From NCBI RefSeq assembly GCF_021474425.1, contig NZ_JAKEIP010000034.1, positions 1-53,071 on the forward strand: a stretch of DNA of 53,071 nucleotides, in the 5' to 3' direction. Position 1 is the stretch's first letter. Every line of letters begins with the position of its first letter. The position numbers and the translations under genes were made by a program. This stretch comes from Streptomyces muensis. Lineage in GTDB: Bacteria; Actinomycetota; Actinomycetes; Streptomycetales; Streptomycetaceae. Positions 51,183 through 53,071 of this stretch are shown here, piece after piece. A model generated the notes under the pieces. It worked only from the letters and a program-made list of their open reading frames with translations. It was not told the origin of the DNA and made no database searches.

Positions 51183-51725
51183 TCAGTGCTTCCTGCCCCG
51201 CGCCACCATGACGCCCGTCAGCAGCGCCGTGCCGGGTTCGAGGGCCGACCAGGAGGTGCCGTGCCAGGCCAGTACGGCGATGGCCGAGGTCGGGAACTTC
51301 GTACGGACCTCGTCCAGGGTGTCGTCGAGGCCGTCCCCGGCCAGTTCGAGGACGAGTTCCTCCAGGCCGGGGTTGTGCCCGACCAGGAGCAGTGTCCGGA
51401 CGGCGGCGGGCACCTCGCGCACGACGGCCAGGAGCTCTGACACGTCCGCCGCGTACAGCCGGGGGTCATGGCGTACGGGCGGCGGTGTGCCCCACTGGGC
51501 GGCGGCCAGTTCCCAGGTCTCCCGCGCGCGTACGGCGGTCGAGCACAGGGCGAGGTCCGGCAGGCAGTCGTTCTCGGCGAGCATCCGGCCCGCGACCGGG
51601 GCGTCGCGTTGGCCGCGCGGGGCGAGCGGGCGCCGGTGGTCGGCGACGCCCTCCGGCCAGGCGGACTTGGCGTGCCGCAGGACGACCAGACGGCGGAGCG
51701 GGCCCGCGCCGATGCGCGCGGTCAC
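51183..51725 (-). CDS. SixA-like histidine phosphatase
   Basis: 180 residues from GTG 51725, overlapping the upstream gene stop (GTGA). Histidine phosphatase superfamily: catalytic RHAKSAW motif near residue 17, second arginine in CSTAVRARETWE and the second histidine in LLVGHNPGLEEL. SixA enzymes remove phosphate from phosphohistidine in HPt domains; actinobacterial members of this short branch may act on other phosphoesters. Cytoplasmic, no signal peptide. Confidence 0.92.
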   Translation of the reverse strand: MTARIGAGPLRRLVVLRHAKSAWPEGVADHRRPLAPRGQRDAPVAGRMLAENDCLPDLALCSTAVRARETWELAAAQWGTPPPVRHDPRLYAADVSELLAVVREVPAAVRTLLLVGHNPGLEELVLELAGDGLDDTLDEVRTKFPTSAIAVLAWHGTSWSALEPGTALLTGVMVARGRKH

Positions 51726-52441
51726 GCCGGGGTTCCCAGGTCATGGGCGAGGTCGAGGCCGAGGAGGCGGTCGGCGTAGGCGTACGTCTCGAAGCGGGCG
51801 CCGTCCGCCAGGTCCGGCGCGCTCGCCACCCGGCGCAGGACCCCGAGCACCCCGGGTACGTCGAGGTCGTCCTCCCAGGCGGTACGGAGCTGTGCCCGCA
51901 CCTCGTCGGGGATGGGCCGTGACGGCTGCCGCGCCCAGCCGGCGACGGCACGGCGCCAGCGGACGAGGGTGTCGTGGGCCTCGGCCAGCACGGCCGCGTC
52001 GAGCCGTACGGGCACGCTTCGACGCCCGGAGAGCAGCGCGAGGCGCAGGGCGGCGGGGTCGGCCTCCTCGGGGGGTGCCTCGGAGTGCACGGCCGCGACG
52101 GCGACCCGTACGCCGTCGGGTTCCGCGCCGCCCTCGCGCACGACATGGAGGACCTGTGCCTCGCCGAGCCCCGCCGCGGCGTCCCTGCCCTCCTCGAAGG
52201 GCCGGATGCCCAGCGCCGCGGCGCCGGCCCGGAGCTCGGCCCGCCGCCGTTCCTCGTCGAGGAGCGCCCAGACCGGCGTGCCGCCGAGCTCCAGCGCCCG
52301 GACCAGGAGATCGGCGACGAGCAGCACCCGCAGGGCGGTGACGTCGAAGCCCTCGGTATGCGCCTCGATGCGGGTCAGGCCCCGGCGGGCGGGCGCGGCG
52401 TCGACGGGCTCGCCGGTTCGGGCGTCGATGATGCGCAGCAC
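51722..52441 (-). CDS. Cysteinyl-tRNA synthetase-like fragment protein
   Basis: 239 residues. The start MLRIIDARTGEPVDAAP and the C-terminal helices (AWEDDLDVPGVLGVLRRVASAP ... YADRLLGLDLAHDLG) resemble the ends of CysRS/MshC: the opening strand, and the anticodon-side bundle with the DDLDTPxAL-like motif. The catalytic HIGH and KMSKS motifs and the zinc cysteines are absent, so it cannot charge tRNA. It may bind tRNA or be a partner for Cys metabolism. This assignment is by eye. Its stop overlaps the SixA-like gene start. Confidence 0.7.
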   Translation of the reverse strand: MLRIIDARTGEPVDAAPARRGLTRIEAHTEGFDVTALRVLLVADLLVRALELGGTPVWALLDEERRRAELRAGAAALGIRPFEEGRDAAAGLGEAQVLHVVREGGAEPDGVRVAVAAVHSEAPPEEADPAALRLALLSGRRSVPVRLDAAVLAEAHDTLVRWRRAVAGWARQPSRPIPDEVRAQLRTAWEDDLDVPGVLGVLRRVASAPDLADGARFETYAYADRLLGLDLAHDLGTPA

Positions 52442-52599
52442 GCAGCGAGCGTAGGCGGCCGCGCGCTCTTCCGCAGCAATCCGGCCCGCATTCCGGTCAG
52501 CGTGGCGGGCGGCGGGGGAATCCTCGGGGGCCGTCGGCCGTTGTGGGTCTTGTGGGCGGCTGGACGGCAGCTGTCCGAGGCGAGCACGGGAGGCCGAGG

Positions 52600-53007
52600 G
52601 TGTACGGCGACGAGGCGACGGTCCGCAGGATCCTCACGGAACTGGGCGACACCTGGGCCGTCGTGGGCCTGTCGTCGAACCGGCGACGGGCGGCGTACGG
52701 GGTCGCCGAGGTGCTCCAGCGCCACGGCAAGCGCGTCGTGCCGGTCCACCCGAAGGCGGAGACGGTCCACGGCGAGCGGGGCTATGCCTCGCTGGCGGAC
52801 ATCCCCTTCGACGTGGACGTGGTCGACGTCTTCGTCAACAGCGACCTCGCAGGACCGGTCGTCGACGAGGCGGTCGCCAAGGGTGCCCGGGCGGTCTGGT
52901 TCCAGCTGGGCGTCATCGACGAGGCGGCGTACGAGCGCGCCCGCGCGGCGGGCCTGGAGATGGTCATGGACCGCTGCCCGGCGATCGAGATACCGCGCCT
53001 GGGCTAG
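52600..53007 (+). CDS. CoA-binding domain protein (YccU-like)
   Basis: GTG 52600 with GGGAGG six bases upstream gives 135 residues; the frame is open from 52543 but those residues are unlike the family. Rossmann-type CoA-binding fold: WAVVGLSSNRRRAAYGVAEVL, the strand KRVVPVHP, and VDVVDVFVNSDLAGPVVDEAVAKGARAVWFQLGV ending with MDRCPAIE. Members bind CoA or acyl-CoA; the role is unknown. It is the last complete gene before the adapter sequence at the contig end. Confidence 0.93.
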   Translation: MYGDEATVRRILTELGDTWAVVGLSSNRRRAAYGVAEVLQRHGKRVVPVHPKAETVHGERGYASLADIPFDVDVVDVFVNSDLAGPVVDEAVAKGARAVWFQLGVIDEAAYERARAAGLEMVMDRCPAIEIPRLG

Positions 53008-53031
53008 GGCCGCCTCGCACCGGAGCCCTCC

Positions 53032-53071
53032 CTGTCTCTTATACACATCTGAGCTGCCGACGAACAGCTAT
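53032..53071. other. Nextera transposase adapter at contig end (artifact)
   Basis: CTGTCTCTTATACACATCT (53032-53050) is the Tn5 mosaic end used in Nextera libraries. GAGCTGCCGACGA follows, which is the rest of the read-2 adapter with one base missing. This is not genomic sequence. The frame reading MYKRQ back from 53046 is a translation of the adapter. Confidence 0.95.

Noticed and set aside
52375..53046. Minus-strand open frame beginning MYKRQ
   Set aside because: The start lies in the Nextera adapter and the rest is antisense to the CoA-binding gene and intergenic sequence.

Overview
The window looks like a Streptomyces (or close Streptomycetaceae) chromosome contig. The DNA is very GC rich with G/C-biased third codon positions. 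GTG and TTG starts are common, several genes look leaderless, there is a chaplin-like signal peptide and an ECF41-type sigma factor, and many families are typical of this genus. The right edge ends in untrimmed Nextera adapter, so this is a draft contig end. The left edge cuts a gene.

Layout. 1-3.1 kb: a truncated secreted coiled-coil repeat protein, then purB and mug. 3.3-7.3 kb: a small unknown gene and an ABC-2 exporter (minus strand), divergent from a NarL-type two-component system. 7.5-15.7 kb: ROK and GntR regulators, an ECF41 sigma factor divergent from an alpha/beta hydrolase, a MocR regulator divergent from an EamA exporter, and a Tat-exported PhoD phosphatase behind a Pho-box-like repeat. 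15.8-19.9 kb: a two-gene SWIM zinc finger/DUF6493 operon behind a perfect match to the RecA-independent DNA damage promoter (PafBC type). 20.1-27.7 kb: a membrane-anchored ACT-GNAT protein, a trans-sulfuration enzyme with a divergent Lrp regulator, a DUF885 peptidase, an SDR, an Imm21-like protein, and a rhodanese divergent from a second Lrp regulator.

27.7-37.5 kb is accessory in character. It holds a tRNA-like gene with an abnormal anticodon loop and its own promoter, followed by two small genes. Next comes a divergent locus built on a membrane-anchored CHAT (caspase-like) peptidase, a CHAT-less membrane paralog, a CBS-like/zinc-ribbon protein, another membrane protein and an unknown 457-residue protein. 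37.5-42.2 kb: a lipoprotein and sbcCD, with sbcC frameshifted right after its zinc hook.

42.5-50.4 kb is a tightly coupled five-gene minus-strand operon: NYN/PIN-like nuclease-FHA fusion, a protein with an RG-rich tail, a zinc-ribbon/KH protein, a VWA protein, and a protein-kinase-like protein with a beta-rich C-terminus. This combination of RNA-facing and phospho-signalling modules is the best candidate for an undescribed system here. The CHAT locus and the SWIM/DUF6493 operon come next. 50.5-53.0 kb: housekeeping-like genes (YigZ, SixA-like phosphatase, CysRS-like fragment, CoA-binding protein), then adapter sequence.

Two themes cross the window. First, three copies of TTGTCAGTG sit 29-30 bases before a start codon, which hints at a shared DNA-damage regulon covering the unknown gene, the sensor kinase and the SWIM operon. 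Second, several genes carry short tandem repeats that begin at their own stop codon. No CRISPR array, insertion sequence or prophage was seen.
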